64,000 nt of DNA from Chrysomallon squamiferum (lineage: Eukaryota; Mollusca; Gastropoda; Neomphalida; Peltospiridae), in contig CM022677.1 of NCBI GenBank assembly GCA_012295275.1, positions 6,619,280 to 6,683,279 on the forward strand, read 5' to 3'. Position 1 is the first letter of the stretch. Each line of letters begins with the position of its first letter. The notes below the pieces were generated by a model. That model worked only from the letters and a program-made list of their open reading frames with translations, was not told the DNA's origin and made no database searches. This document shows, one piece after another, positions 35,529 to 48,296 of this stretch. A program made the position numbers and the translations under genes.

Positions 35529-37726
35529 TAACAACGATAATATCAATATCAATAATAATAATAACAATACTTCACCAGACCGTAGTCGCCCACATTCTCA
35601 ACAAAACGCAATAATTTATTGACCTGAAACGCAATACCCGTAACCATTTCTCAATAACAGAACAAATAACAACGAAAACCTGTAACATCTAGATTGATAA
35701 AGAAAATGTGTATTTAAACTGACTCTTGTTAAAATGTTTAACCCATTTAAAACATTTAATGGATAAGTAAAGAAATTATGAAGAAATTATATTAAATGTG
35801 TTTATGGTGTATTTGAGATACTATTTAATTATTTTAAAAATAATAATAAAAAGTACTAGTGTAGCAGTAGAAAAAGAAATAGTTTAAGAAATAAAGACGA
35901 ATAATCGTACTGAATTAAATACTAAGTATAATTTAAATTAATTTCATATAAATTCTGTGACATGACTCGTTGCGCGAGTTATTCCCCTTAGATTATAAAT
36001 GTTTTCGCTTTAACTCGATTACAAGCATTTACTAATATTTTATTCTGTTTTGCTAAATAATAAACTAAAAGGAATACTTAATCAACAAAATTGATTATTT
36101 ATTTCAACAGTATTTATTTTAGATGATTGAGGTTTATTTATATCAAATTGGATATACAGAGCGAAGTGATTGTACGTAAAGAAAGATATTAACGGATTTG
36201 TGAGAATCTTTTTTGTTTCCTAACAACACAAAATAACCTATATTAAAATATTAAATAAAAAAAAAAAAAACAAACATAAATAAATAAATAAATAAATAAA
36301 TAAAGTAAGTAAGAAGAAAAACACAGAAAAAAAAACAGTAATGATTATCTAATATAGTAACTAAAGATAAATAAAATAAGAGAATAAAAAATTGAGTTTA
36401 TTATGATTTTTATTAGAAGACATTATACACTTAGTCTTCACGTTTTTTAATTATGTTGCAAATTTAACTGTAAACGTTATTAAAAAGAAAAAGTAAAACA
36501 AAAATATTAAAACAATAACATGACACACCATGTAAGACGGTGAAATTATTAATTTTTTAATTTTCTATTTTTATTATTACTATTTGTTTATTTTCTTCTC
36601 TTTTTTTTATTATTATTATTATTATATATATATATTTCCTTTCTTTTGGTAAAGAAAGAAATTTAAAATAATGGTTAAAATATCAACTTTAACGGGGTGT
36701 ATACGGTTTATCTATCTTAATATACAAACAAAATTGAAAACGGTAGGCGATTCAAGCTGTATATGGTGTTTCTTCTTGACTGAATTATTTCCCTTAGCAT
36801 TTTTTTTACATACCGTCAAACAATTTGAATATTAGTAACAGAATGTTTTTCTTTTTAATTTCTTAATAGCAGGAGCAGTTAAAATAGTAGTAGTAGCAGC
36901 AGCAGAAGTATAGAGTAATTGCAGTTATATTAGATTTTAAATGTATATGATTAATAGAGTATTTGGTGCTACTTTGGCGTCTGACCTACGTGATCTAGCG
37001 ATCAACACCGAGAACATTCTACGCGTTTATTTTATTTATTATTTTCTTTAGTCTTGGCTTTTTATTATATATTTATACTTCACAGAGAAAGATTTCAATG
37101 GACCTTGTTATTCAAATCTGTAAATAGGAAAAAAAACATTTCCTGCGCGAGGTTGGAGGATTTCACCGTTTTTCCCTTTACTTCCAGCTGCCTTCATTTC
37201 TCCACCACAATTTTATTTATTTATTTAGTATTTAGTAGTAGTAGTAATATTAGTATTAGTATTATTTTAATATTAATTTCACATAATTAACGTTTGAACT
37301 TTATTACTGCATTTTATTATGATTAAAAAGAAAAAAGAGACGTGCCTTACAACTTTGAATATTCATAACTTTCTTTACACACGTAGCTTGATTTTTCAGT
37401 CTTCAGTATTTCAAATATTTAGTGGCGTTGTGACGCGCGCGCGCGTGTATGTCTGTGTGTGTGACTGTGTGCTATAAATATCTGATCTTTAATCTTCTGA
37501 AATGCACAAACTCGGTTACAACCTGGATCCCACTCCAGAAAGGTGTTGCAGATAATAATTAGGGACAATACAATGTATGTAATCACGAGACTAAAACGCA
37601 ATTAAAGGCGCAAGTAAAAGTTTTAAAACAATTCGTATGTAAACTTATTATCCATGAATCTACTGTACTACTCTGATCTTGAGAACGAACTTTTCACAAT
37701 AAACAACTCATTTCATAATTTGTATC
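35529..37726. other. AT-rich non-coding stretch
   Basis: A-rich and AAAT runs at about 36250-36305, (TTA)n and (AT)n at about 36609-36640, AGT/AGC cryptic repeat at about 36875-36910, and a short CGCG(GT)n piece near 37434-37465. Short open frames (about 37054-37290) have no splice context. Nothing is recognised. Confidence 0.5.
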
Positions 37727-37843
37727 ATGTATCTCTCTCTCTCTGTCTTTCTCTGTCTTTCTCGCTCTGTCTCTCTCTGTGTGAATCTCTCCGACTCTCT
37801 CTGTGTCTCTCTTTGTCTCTCTGTCCCTGTCTCACTTTCTCTT

Positions 37844-37935
<92 letters not shown>

Positions 37936-39852
37936 CTCTCCTCTCTCTGTCTCTCTGTCTCTCTCAGTATCTTTCCCTTTCTCTCTCTGTCTCTGTCTCC
38001 TTTTCTCGCTTATCTCTGTCTCTCTGTCTCTCTTTCTGCCTCACTCTCTTTCTCAGTTTCTCTGCCTGTCTCTCTCTGTGTCTGTTTCTCTATCTGCACC
38101 TCTGACTCTGTTTTTCTCTGTCTCTCTCTCTCTGTCACTCTTTCTATCTCTGTGTATATCTTTTTGCCTCTGTCTTTCTCACTCTGTTTCTCTCTTTATC
38201 TCTCTTTCTTCTCTGCTCTCTCTTTTTCTTTTATCTCTCTTACTCTCACTCTCTGCTTCTCTCTTTCTCTGTCTGACTCTCTCTCTCTGTCTCTCTCTCT
38301 TTCTCGCTCTATCTCATTCTTTCTCTGACTATCTTTTTCTCTCTGTCTCTGTCTCTTTGTCTGTCTCTCTCCGTCTCTCTCGCTTTCTCTCTGTCAAATA
38401 TCTTTTTGCTCTGTCTCTCTGTTTATCTCTCTCTGTGTGTCTCCTTTCTCTGTCTCTCTGTCTCTCTCAGTATCTTTCCCTGTCTCTCTCTGTCTCCTTC
38501 TCTCACTGTATCTGTGTCTCTTTTCCTCTGTCTCTCTTTCTGTCTCTCTCTTTTTCTCTCTGTCTCTCTCTTTCTCAGTTTCTCTGCCTGTCTCTGTTCT
38601 CTCTATGCATCTCTGACGCTGTCTTTCTCTGTCTCTCTGAGTCTCTGTCTTTGTCTGTCTATCTCTCTCTGTCTCTGTCACTCTTTCAATCTCTGTGTAT
38701 TTCTCTCTGTCTCTGTCTTTCTTACTCTGTTTCTCTCTGAATCTTTCTCTCTCTGCTCTTTATCTCTCTTACTCTTTCTTTCTGTCTCTCTCTCTGTCCA
38801 TGTCTCTCTTTTTCTCTCTTTCTCGCTCTATCTCATTCTTCCTCTGACTCTCTTTCTCTCTCTATCTCCTTCTCTCACTGTATCTCTGTCTCTGTCTCTC
38901 TTTCTTTCTCTCTGTCTCTCTTTCTGCCTCTCTTTTTCTCTCTCTCTCTTTCTCAGTTTCTCTGCCTGTCTCTCTCTCTGATTCTCTGTCTTTCTCTGTC
39001 TCTCTCTCTCTGTCTCTGTCTCTCTTTCTCTCTCTTTTTTCTCTCTGTCTCTCTCTAACTGTCTCTATCGGTCTCTTTGTCTCTCTCTCTCTCAAGTATC
39101 TTCTGCTCTCTGTCTCTCTCGGTCTTTCTCCCTTTCTCTCTCTGAGTGGCTTTCTCTTAGTGTCTCTTTTCTTCTCTGTCTCTCTGTCTCTCTCTCTTTC
39201 TTTCTCTCTCTATTTATCTATGAAACACTCTTTACCTCTCTGACACTCTTTGTCTCTCTTTCTGTCTCTCCCTTTCTCTATCTGTGTCTTTCTCTCTCTG
39301 ACTCTCTCTGTGTCTTTCTCTCTTTTTCTATACCTTTCTATTTTTTCTCTCTCCGTCTCTCACGCTTTCTCTCTGTCTCTTTCTTTCTCTTGGGTCTCTT
39401 TGTCTCTCTCTGTCTTTCTTGCTTTCTCTGTCTGTCTCTCCTGTCTTTCTCTGTCTGTCTCTCCTGTCTTTCTCTGTCTCTCTCTCTTTCTCTCTCTGTC
39501 TCTCTTTCTCTCTGTCTCTCTCTTTCTCTCTCTGTCTCTTTCTCTGTCTCTATCTCTCTTTCTCTCTTCCCCGTCTTTCTCTGTCTCTCTCTTTCTCTCT
39601 CTGTCTCTCTGTCTCTCTCTCTTTCTCTATCTGTCTCTCTCTTTCTCTCTGTCTCTCTCTTTCTCTCTCTGTCTCTTTCTCTGTCTCTATCTCTCTTTCT
39701 CTCTTCCCCGTCTTTCTCTGTCTCTCTCTTTCTCTCTCTGTCTCTCTGTCTCTCTCTCTTTCTCCATCTGCCTCTCTCGCTTTCTCTCTGTCTCTCTGTC
39801 TCTCTCTATGTATCTCTATCTATCTATCTATCTATCTCTCTCTGTCTCTCAT
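37727..39852. repeat. 2.1-kb CT-rich low-complexity block with higher-order repeat
   Basis: Nearly pure C/T on the plus strand with scattered G and A, including an uninterrupted (CT)n at about 37850-37931. It is not random: CAGTATCTTTCCC recurs at 37965 and 38468 (503 bp apart) with about 250-300 bp of matching downstream variants, a partial third copy starts near 38865, and a shorter unit containing CTTCCCCGTCTTTC recurs at about 39566 and 39703 (137 bp). Frames of up to 337 codons of Leu/Ser/Cys/Phe occur in all plus-strand phases and are composition artefacts. Confidence 0.9.
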
Positions 39853-41509
39853 AGACATCCTTTTATTTAATAATAGCAATAATAAAGAAAGAAAAGCATC
39901 TTACCAATTTTCTTTCTTCTTCTCTTCACGTTCTTCCTTTCCGAAAAAACAAGAAACTCTTATGTGCAGTTACTTAAATTCGGAAACCTATTCCAGAATT
40001 TTTATATAATCAGTGGTAACTCCAGGAAAAATAATAATTATAACAGACCTTAAAATATACGTGAAAGACCTACTATTATTATTACTTATAATAGTACTAA
40101 TACTAATAATAATACTAATAATTAGAAATATGTTTACGTAAAGTAACTGACTGATTAAAGCTAGCAATGTAAATTAAGAATACTGCCTCGACTTGAACGT
40201 TTTATAGCGCTTTACTGTAACTCCGCCTTCATAAACACTGGTATCATACCAATCACAGCATGTACAAAGCTAAGCTAGCTGCTTTATATACTTGAGTTCA
40301 ATCCACGGCATATGATTTCTATCATTCATTAAATAACAGATTCATAACGTTTTATGCTTCGGAAAGTTTAACACGTTTCAGCATGTTTCTGTAGAAAAAC
40401 GAGATGTTTGTGATCTAGTAAAAACCCAGCATTTCAGAACAAACCTGCGAGTGAAAAAATTCAGTCTTCTTCTTTGTGTGCGTGTGTTTGGTGTTTGATT
40501 ATTAATCAGAAATTAACCACATTTCTTGACCAAACAAAAATTTAAACAAGAATAAAATGATGTGGTATTTGTTTATACAGAGGTGGCCAATATTCAAACA
40601 CTTAATTTAAACTAAATAATTTTAATATTATATAATCTGCATCTTGTCATTTAACTTAACTGTCCATTTAATAATAATAATAACTACAACAACAACAACA
40701 ACAACAACAACAATACTAATAATAATAATCATAACGCTGCTGCTGCTGATAATGATGATAAATAAATAAATATCATAGAAGACGTATTTATATTTTTAGA
40801 TACACTCACCTACACACAAACACATACAGACATACACCCAGTGATAGCGAAACACACATAGCCACACATGCATTCACACAAAGATACATAGAATCGGAGA
40901 AACACAGTGCCTGAGTGACGTAAAATAACTCCAAGTTCAATTTTTGGAACAATTTAAGTCATAAAACTTTGAGAACAAAAAGTTTACGTAGAGTGTCAGT
41001 AATAATCAATTAGTACTTATGAATGTTTTCAACATTTGTCAACTTTTTGAAATTTATTTATTTATTAATCACAAGCAGAAAGTAAAATCAGCATATTTCT
41101 TAAACAATTAATTACTAACTTTAAGAGGCGGACATAAATAGAATTAATTACGCTCTTGTAATATCACGTGATAATATTACTTGATATTATATTATCATGT
41201 TAATTTTATCTTTATATCAAATGAGACTAACTCACTGGATTATAAACAATAAATCGGTTTAGAAGAACAAAATGCCCAAGAAAATCTCCTGTTTTCTGTA
41301 GCTTTCGTTAAAATTAGTCTGGTTTGTCTTTACTAAATTAGAAAATGTCATAAAACTTTCACTTGAGACTGATCTTAGAGGAAAGTGTAATAAAGAGGTT
41401 ATCGTTATTATTTAATTTTATAGCTTTTAACAGCACTAATACTGTGTCAAGACAAATATTATTATCTAATATCTCTTTCTGACGCTCTCATTATAACATT
41501 ACGTTTATT
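39853..41509. other. AT-rich non-coding stretch
   Basis: AAC/AAT repeat at about 40670-40760, CA/ACAC-rich patch at about 40800-40890. A tRNA B-box-like GAGTTCAATCC at about 40295 has no convincing A box and is not called. Confidence 0.45.
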
Positions 41510-41517
41510 ATTATTAT

Positions 41518-41561
41518 TGCTATTCTTCTTCTTCTTCTTCTTCATATTATTATTATTGTTG

Positions 41562-41656
<95 letters not shown>

Positions 41657-41657
41657 T
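41518..41657. repeat. (TTC)n(TTA)n microsatellite
   Basis: A short TTC run, then a TTA run of more than 80 bp with few interruptions. Poly-Asn frames on the minus strand are artefacts. Confidence 0.9.
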
Positions 41658-41689
41658 TCTCTTTGGTAATTTGTGTGTCTCACTCTTGG

Positions 41690-42310
41690 CTAGCAAAGTA
41701 GCCATCAGTTTTCTAAAATTAGATCTATTACTTTATTGTAAAACAGGGTAGCGACAAGCATGATCCACATAAATCAGTATAGTGAATAAGCACAATAATA
41801 CAACAGTCAAGTGTTTGAATAGATTTCATGTTAAAACAAGTTTCTAAATAAGGTAATTTTAACCGCCAAAATTAAACGAGCTCATAAAAGTCTTTACATG
41901 ATTTAGCACAATACATTTTGAAGTCCTATTCTGTATTGCAGATTAAACAGAGTGTAAACCTCAAAATGAATTATATTGTATATATAAATTACACATATAT
42001 ACATACAAGGATATGACGACCTATAATAACCTCATAATAACAATGCAATAATGTCTCGTTCTAAAATAGCAAATAACACGAATAAGGACAGAACAAACTT
42101 TGTCTTAATCATATTCCATTTGTTATAATTGTTATTTGTTGTTGTTACTGGTTTATTACATTCTGGAATCTGATGTAATACGCCCTTAATCTTCTAAACT
42201 GAATTCTCCCTAGGATTTGAATGTGCATTTCACGTCCAAATTGTTTTAAAAAAAAATATCTTAACAGAATAATCTCACACACAAACACACACACACACAC
42301 ACACATACAA
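41690..42310 (+). repeat. Dispersed repeat block, copy 1 (sister sequence at 47460-47660 and 48330-48815)
   Basis: Shared anchors with the 47-48 kb region in the same order: AGATCTATTACT, GCACAATAATA with GTCAAGTGTT, CATGTTAAAA with AAGTTTCTAAA, then AATAACCTCATAATAACA, TTGTTATTTGTTGTTG, TACGCCCTTAATCT with TAAANTGAATTC, AATATCT with CAGRATAATC, and a CA run. The sister copy is split by an inverted repeat. No reading frame is seen. Confidence 0.6.
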
Positions 42311-42439
42311 AAAAGTAAATAGTAAAATGTGAAAACACAAATAAGAAAGAAAGAAAGAAGTATAATCTGATAAACTGGAACATATACAGATAATAATAAT
42401 AATTATTATTATTGTTAATAATAAAACAAATAAAAAGCA

Positions 42440-42830
42440 AATCTTTACTGAATTTCTCATTCTGAGAAACGTTCACAGAAAGGTACCTTGAATGACTGTG
42501 GGTGAGTGATTAAATAGATAAAATACATTGTATTATCAGTGTTAGGTACCGTGACACATTTTAAACGTTGATAACAGAGGCTAAGAAATTGCGAAAGAAT
42601 ATATATGTGAATAGATATGTGTAATAGCGCGTGTTGGTTTTGACACAAACCCAGTGATTTATTTAAACTGATATGTATAGAATGTAAACAGACCTATGAT
42701 AGTAATAATAAAAGCAAATAGAACAACAATAAATAAATAAATAAATACATTTTGACATTAAGATGAATGTCGGCTTCCAAGGACTCAAATAATTTAATAC
42801 TGATATAGTATCTGTAACAAACCCTACATT
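42440..42830 (+). repeat. Direct repeat, copy 1 (partner at 43850-44240)
   Basis: Anchors shared with the partner: TTTACTGAATT, GATAAAATACRTT with TTATNNTNAGTG, AATAAATAAATAAATACATTTTGA, and GAATKTCGG with CCAAGGNCTCAAA before ATAATTTAATAC. It is diverged, so the duplication is old. Confidence 0.6.
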
Positions 42831-42991
42831 CCAAATTATGTAAGTATGAATTTATGTATGATTATATATTTATTATATTTATGCATAACACATACCGAAG
42901 ACAACCTAGTCCAGGATAGAATTGTCAAAAAGTTTTAAATTATTTTAGAGACTTTGAATGACACACTGACAGGCATTTGGCTGTTATTTTT

Positions 42992-43018
42992 TAATTATAT
43001 TATTATTATTATTATTAC

Positions 43019-43067
<49 letters not shown>

Positions 43068-43069
43068 GC
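42992..43069. repeat. (TTA)n microsatellite
   Basis: An almost uninterrupted ATT/TTA run. Confidence 0.9.
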
Positions 43070-43302
43070 GGAATAAATTATCACCTCCGAAGAGGGCTTT
43101 TATTTCGCAGAATGATCTGGTGAGAAGGTTCGGTAACTATTTTATATAATACACATTTACTGTTCTGATGTCATTATTCTTTACTGCTATACTGAATTTT
43201 CAGGACTAGTGCCAAAACAGTTTTAAAGGTGTCTTTGTTGTGTTCTAGTGTACAAAAACGTGATATATATTTTTAGACAGTAATTGAGTGTTTTTATTTT
43301 TA

Positions 43303-43335
43303 GAGGCAGAAATGAGGAACTTGCACAGTAATAAT
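43303..43335 (+). pseudogene. Duplicated 3' end of a trypsin-family exon, copy 1
   Basis: GAGGCAGAAATGAGGAACTT followed by GCACAGTAATAATATTTTT. It matches the end and splice donor of the serine protease exon at 44589-44625, with one G missing. Further copies are at 44671 and 44765. Confidence 0.5.
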
Positions 43336-43538
43336 ATTTTTTTAATATTATCATTACCATTTTCTTTTTAACTTTTAATTTTTTTTAATTTTATAATTAT
43401 TATTAATATATTATTTATAAACATTATTTATCTATCTACCAGTGTGTAAATGTTTGTGTGTGTGTGTGTTAACAATTCTTATTACCAATATTATGTTTGT
43501 TTGTTGTCTTTTTTTTTTTTGTCAGAAGGACCGTTGAA

Positions 43539-43646
43539 ATGCAGAGGGTGACATCATGGGGGCGACGCTGGAGGGGGAATGCCAGCCTGATATATTTTAT
43601 TTTAGTTATTATTGGCATTATTTCTCTATCTGCCTGTGTACAATGT
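43539..43646 (+). CDS. Putative first exon encoding a signal peptide or signal anchor
   Basis: Starts at an ATG and ends at a GTAAGA donor in phase 0 after 36 codons. The peptide has a basic N-terminus (MQRVTSWGRRWRGNAS) and then a long hydrophobic core (LIYFILVIIGIISLS) followed by ACVQC, a plausible signal-peptidase region. An alternative donor GTACGT lies at 43675. It could be the first exon of the serine protease remnant at 44.4 kb on the same strand, but exons for the activation site and the His and Asp of the triad are not visible in the 0.7 kb between. Confidence 0.4.
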
Positions 43647-43849
43647 GTAAGAACAGAGAACAGAGAAAGAAGAAGTACGTACACAACACTTCCTAGTTTA
43701 GCATAAAACCAGTTGAATAAAATTATCTTTCCTTATTATATTAATCTTTGGGGCAAAGTGATTTACACTGAAATGTAATATTTAATTTATTAATAATAAA
43801 AAATAACAAACAGAACTGATGTTACATATTATCACAAATAAAAACCAGA

Positions 43850-44240
43850 GCTTTACTGAATTAGTCCTTCTACAGGAGACGTTTTTACTGGAAAACGTAC
43901 ATTGGGTGACTGGGGGGTGGGGTGCGTGATGAAATAGGTAAAATACGTTTTATTGTTAGTGATAGGGTAAGCATCACAAGTTTTATCTTATCTTTGGGGA
44001 AAAGTGACTTACACTGACTGTAAACACGTATCGTAATAATAAAAACAAGTAGAATGCAGTAATAAATAAATAAATACATTTTGAATAAACAAAGAAGAAG
44101 AAAGAAAGAATAATACATACATAGTTAAATGTTTGGATATATCTAGATAATAATAATTACATATAATGAACTAATTTACACTGAGACGAATTTCGGTTGC
44201 CAAGGTCTCAAAAAGTATTTAACTAAATAATTTAATACGC
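43850..44240 (+). repeat. Direct repeat, copy 2 (partner at 42440-42830)
   Basis: See the partner for shared anchors. A sub-block, CTTTGGGGCAAAGTGATTTACACTG at 43745 and a near-identical one at 43993, shows a further internal duplication of about 248 bp. Confidence 0.6.
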
Positions 44241-44281
44241 TTTACTGTACTTTCATTTTATAATTTTTCTGTTTTTGCATG

Positions 44282-44298
44282 TATGTGTGTGTGTGTGC

Positions 44299-44349
<51 letters not shown>
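44282..44349. repeat. (GT)n microsatellite
   Basis: A GT run with two early interruptions, ending 17 bases before the acceptor of the serine protease exon. Confidence 0.9.
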
Positions 44350-44366
44350 GTTCCTAAAACTTTCAG

Positions 44367-44615
44367 TGAATATGGTAGTAAAAAATAATTCTAGAGAAAA
44401 ATCTTCTTCTGACCCCTTTGACCTCAGCGATCCCAACATCGAGGCTGGTATTCTGGCCCCTAGCGACGCCCCTGATTTTGCGGGAGAAGACTGCACAGTG
44501 ACAGGGTGGGGTCTGATAGAGAGTGAGTCAGAAAATGAACGACGTGTACCAGGTGATGATACGCGACATTCACCTCTGCATCATCACAGCGGGCAGAAAT
44601 GGTGGAACTTGCACA
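44367..44615 (+). pseudogene. Trypsin-family (S1) serine protease exon with one frameshift
   Basis: One frame reads GILAPSDAPDFAGEDCTVTG then WGLIESESENE; CTVTGWG is the hallmark block of trypsin-like proteases about 50 residues before the active-site Ser. A shift of one base near 44540 is then needed to reach YQVMIRDIHLCIITAGRNGG and TCT, which is the stretch just before the usual GDSGGP. The exon ends at GTAATA, a position where S1 genes often have an intron (family knowledge). A strong internal acceptor (CCCTTTGACCTCAG) at 44427 may be the real exon start. The exon with the catalytic Ser was not found. It is either a pseudogene or carries an assembly error. Confidence 0.65.
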
Positions 44616-44670
44616 GTAATAATTACTTATTTATTTATTTATATATTTAATTATTTAAATTTTATTTTTA

Positions 44671-44800
44671 GAGCAGAAATGAATGAACAGTAATAATATT
44701 TTATTATTATTATTATTATCAGTAGTAGTACATTTACCACTTCTGTTTTGTTTTTTCTTTTTTTAAGAGGAAGAAATGGAGGCACCTGCGCAGTAACAAT
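44671..44800 (+). pseudogene. Two more duplicated ends of the serine protease exon
   Basis: 44671-44718 reads GAGCAGAAATGAATGAACAG then TAATAATATT. 44766-44806 reads GAGGAAGAAATGGAGGCACC then TGCGCAGTAACAATATTTTT. The second preserves GRNGGTC in frame (as GRNGGTCA with a GTAACA donor). With 43303 and the parent exon, this makes four copies of the exon end in 1.5 kb, each preceded by T-rich sequence like an acceptor. Confidence 0.5.
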
Positions 44801-45785
44801 ATTTTTCTTATTATTTGTTTTCTTCTTTATTTATTTATTAGTTTTATTTATTATTTATATATAAACATTATTTGTCTATTTCCTGTTTGTGTGTGTGTGA
44901 CACTAAACAAAACGTCGTAGTTTTATTACTAAATAAACAAAATGGTACTTGCTATTTATGTGTTGTTGTTTGTTTTGTTTTTAACCAGTAAATTTCTTAG
45001 TTGTACCATGTAGTATCAAGTAGGCTAGTGGTACATTCAGCAAGAGGAAAAGACACAGTAGTAATTTAACTATTAAAAATTAAAATTTCTTTAAGGCTGA
45101 ATAGAATCTTTTGAAATTTCTAATGATATTTCTTTTTTCTTCCACTTTTAGTTTTTCTTCTCGAAAAAATATCTCATTAAAATATCTGATAAAATTATGA
45201 GCATATGTAAGTACTTACGAACACATACATACATAATCTTTTGCATGGACGTATGGACACATGTAGAATGTGTGTGTGTATTCATTTATACATATACCTA
45301 CCTGCCTTTCTTTATCGATTCATCCATAATAGAAACATCTACTGGCACATAATTATGTACATATATATTTAAGTAAAAGAAACTGCTGTTATATTCTATT
45401 CAGTGACATGATTTAATATATTTTATTTTACTATATTGCAACAATGTATAGTGATTTCAGCATCTATCTAAGCTATCTGTCTACTTATCTATATACACAA
45501 ACGTGCACGTGCACACAGGCAGACACAAACAGTGTATTGTCATTATTACTTTTACTACAACTACTGATACGACACATAATCTATATACCATGTAAATCTG
45601 AATTGTAATATAATTGCAGTTAGTATACTACTACTACTAGTACTATTACTAATACTACTACTAGCATTTTAATAATAATAATGGGAAATAATTATAATTA
45701 ACAATTTATCAGCGAAAGTAACATTTTTATATATGTAGATAGATATACAGATAGATAAGATAGATTCTGAAATCACTATAAATTA
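44801..45785. other. AT-rich non-coding stretch
   Basis: No coding or repeat family is recognised. Short GT and ACTACT-type runs are present (about 44888-44900, 45625-45665). Confidence 0.5.
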
Positions 45786-45825
45786 TTGCAACATGTGAAT
45801 GATCAGAACCATTTCACTAAAACAA

Positions 45826-46090
<265 letters not shown>

Positions 46091-46136
46091 ACCAACCAGA
46101 CGGCTGGTTTTAAGACGAAGATTGACTCACAAAAGT

Positions 46137-46745
46137 TAACGGTCCAGTAAGATCGAGTTATGGTAAAGGAAGTCACGGTCATGTCTTTCGGAGAAAAGCT
46201 GAGGGAAAATATTCACTGCATTCCAAATACTCAAGGTTATGGCCAGTCTTCAAAATACTTCTTTTCATTTACAAGTGTTGTTAACTGAATATATAAAGAA
46301 ACATACACATGCACGCACCCGTGTATGCACACACAAACACATACATTTGTTCAGTTTCCACGACTTTTCACATCAACTATTTAGCTATTTACATTTGTAA
46401 ATAAAAAGAAGTTTCGTTATATTGAATGTACTACAGATAAGACGGGGCGTATCGTTCTCATTATTATGAAAGTTCCTTTAAAGCTTCGTGTAGATGAGTC
46501 AAGAAATACAAACTGGTTATTTTGTTGCGTGAAATAATCTGTAACTTAAGATGACTATCAAAACTTATAAATGACAATCAGAGTAAGTTAGGCTGAACGA
46601 CGCCAGGGGTCGTGTTTGTCGGAGAAAAGAGAGCCGAGGAATAAATGTTCATTGCGTTCCAAATATTGATTACGTTACGGGTGTCTTTATCTACAGTCTA
46701 CAAAATACTTCCTTTCATTTTCACGTGTTTAAAATAAAATATAAT
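46137..46745 (+). repeat. Direct repeat pair 46137-46290 and 46565-46745
   Basis: Both halves share GGTCNTGTNTTTCGGAGAAAA, TTCATTGCRTTCCAAATA, TCTTCAAAATACTTC or the related CTACAAAATACTTCC, and TTTCATTTNCANGTGTT. Spacing is about 430 bp. The sequence between is unique and AT-rich. Confidence 0.6.
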
Positions 46746-47257
46746 AATACAATATTGTGAAATAATAATTAAACTAGTATCGTTACATTATTTGCTTAGA
46801 TGGCAGATTTATAGAATAAAATCTGTTTTTATTGATAACAGCTATTTCTAGCAGGACTTAATATTTATAATTGACAATAACAAAAATATTAGAGTTTGTT
46901 ATTACTAACCCTAGACTTAATAGAGTTATATCTTGCAAGAACTAACAATAAAATACTAGTTCTAATAATAGTCGTAATAAAAATATAATCATCTCTAAAT
47001 ATTTACAAGTAATAATAACTGATTATTACTACTAATGATAGAAATAGGTGTCCAAATAAACACAATTGTTCTAAATATTTACAAGTAGAAGTAATATTAA
47101 AATGAAGTAAGTGAAAATATTATGTTCACATCAAATACCACAGTAGACTATGTTCATCTCGCCAAGACACGAACACGCCTCTAAGATTGTATAAGCTAAA
47201 ACAAAAAATGATCAAAGATAAAATTTCTATAAAATCTGACTTGCTTTCCTGTATTAA
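46746..47257. other. AT-rich non-coding stretch
   Basis: Short internal echoes such as CTAAATATTTACAAGTA at about 46998 and 47072. Nothing else is recognised. Confidence 0.5.
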
Positions 47258-47284
47258 GTTAAACATTATTAAAAGTTAGTGTCA

Positions 47285-47323
<39 letters not shown>

Positions 47324-47420
47324 TTGGTAATAAATAAATAAATAAATAAATAAGTAATAAATAAATTATACAGCAGACAAATTTAATGGTTTATGAGTAT
47401 CAAGAAGTGTAGATAGCAAA

Positions 47421-47454
<34 letters not shown>

Positions 47455-47747
47455 TATATTTGTTCTTTGTTAAGGTTCATGTAACAGAAAACTAGCAGAG
47501 GTTACTAAAACAGATCTATTACTGGCTACACCTGGGTAATCACAACAGACTGACTCACTGAAACTTGAATTAGCACAATAATAAAGTAGTCAAGTGTTGT
47601 ATTATGAACAGAGGTCACGTTAAAAACCAGTTTCCAAAGAAGTAATTTTGTAGAAGAATTATGAATTTCCCAGGGAAATTCTAATAATTTTGTTTCAGTT
47701 CGTAATTAAAGAGACTGTCATTATATTATTATTATTACAAAAAAAAA

Positions 47748-47778
<31 letters not shown>

Positions 47779-48256
47779 AATAAATAAATAAATAAATTAA
47801 TAAATAAAAATAAATGCTGTATTATTTACTTAAACAAATTATGTCAAACTCTTATTTTTGTAGAAATAAAACAGTTTAACACATTCTACTCCTGAAAAAG
47901 TTTACTGAATATTGCATTCCCTGGGAAACTCATAATTCTTCTACAAAATTACTTCTTTGGAAACTCGTTCTTAACGTTACCTCTGTTCATAATACAACAC
48001 TTGACTACTGTACTACTGTGCTAATTCACGTACTGGCTTCAGTGAGTCAGTGGGTTGTGACTACCCAGGTGTAGCCAGTAATAAATATGCTTCTTGTAAC
48101 CTTTGCTAGTGTTCTCTTACATGCCTAACAAACAGCAAAGTTTTTTTTTGTTTTTTTGTTATCTACACTTCTTGATACTCATAAACCAGTACATTTGAAA
48201 GTTGTATAATTCATTTATTACTTATTTATGTATTTATTTATTCATTTATTTATTAC

Positions 48257-48296
<40 letters not shown>

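Noticed and set aside
37727-39870. Long open frames (up to 337 codons) rich in Leu, Ser, Cys and Phe
   Set aside because: They run through CT-rich low-complexity DNA, occur in all plus-strand phases and have no start or splice context; they are composition artefacts.
40190-40320. Possible tRNA-derived SINE with a B-box-like GAGTTCAATCC
   Set aside because: No convincing A box at the right distance, no poly-A or tail repeat, and no second copy found.
41462-41683. Poly-Asn frame
   Set aside because: Translation of the (TTA)n tract.
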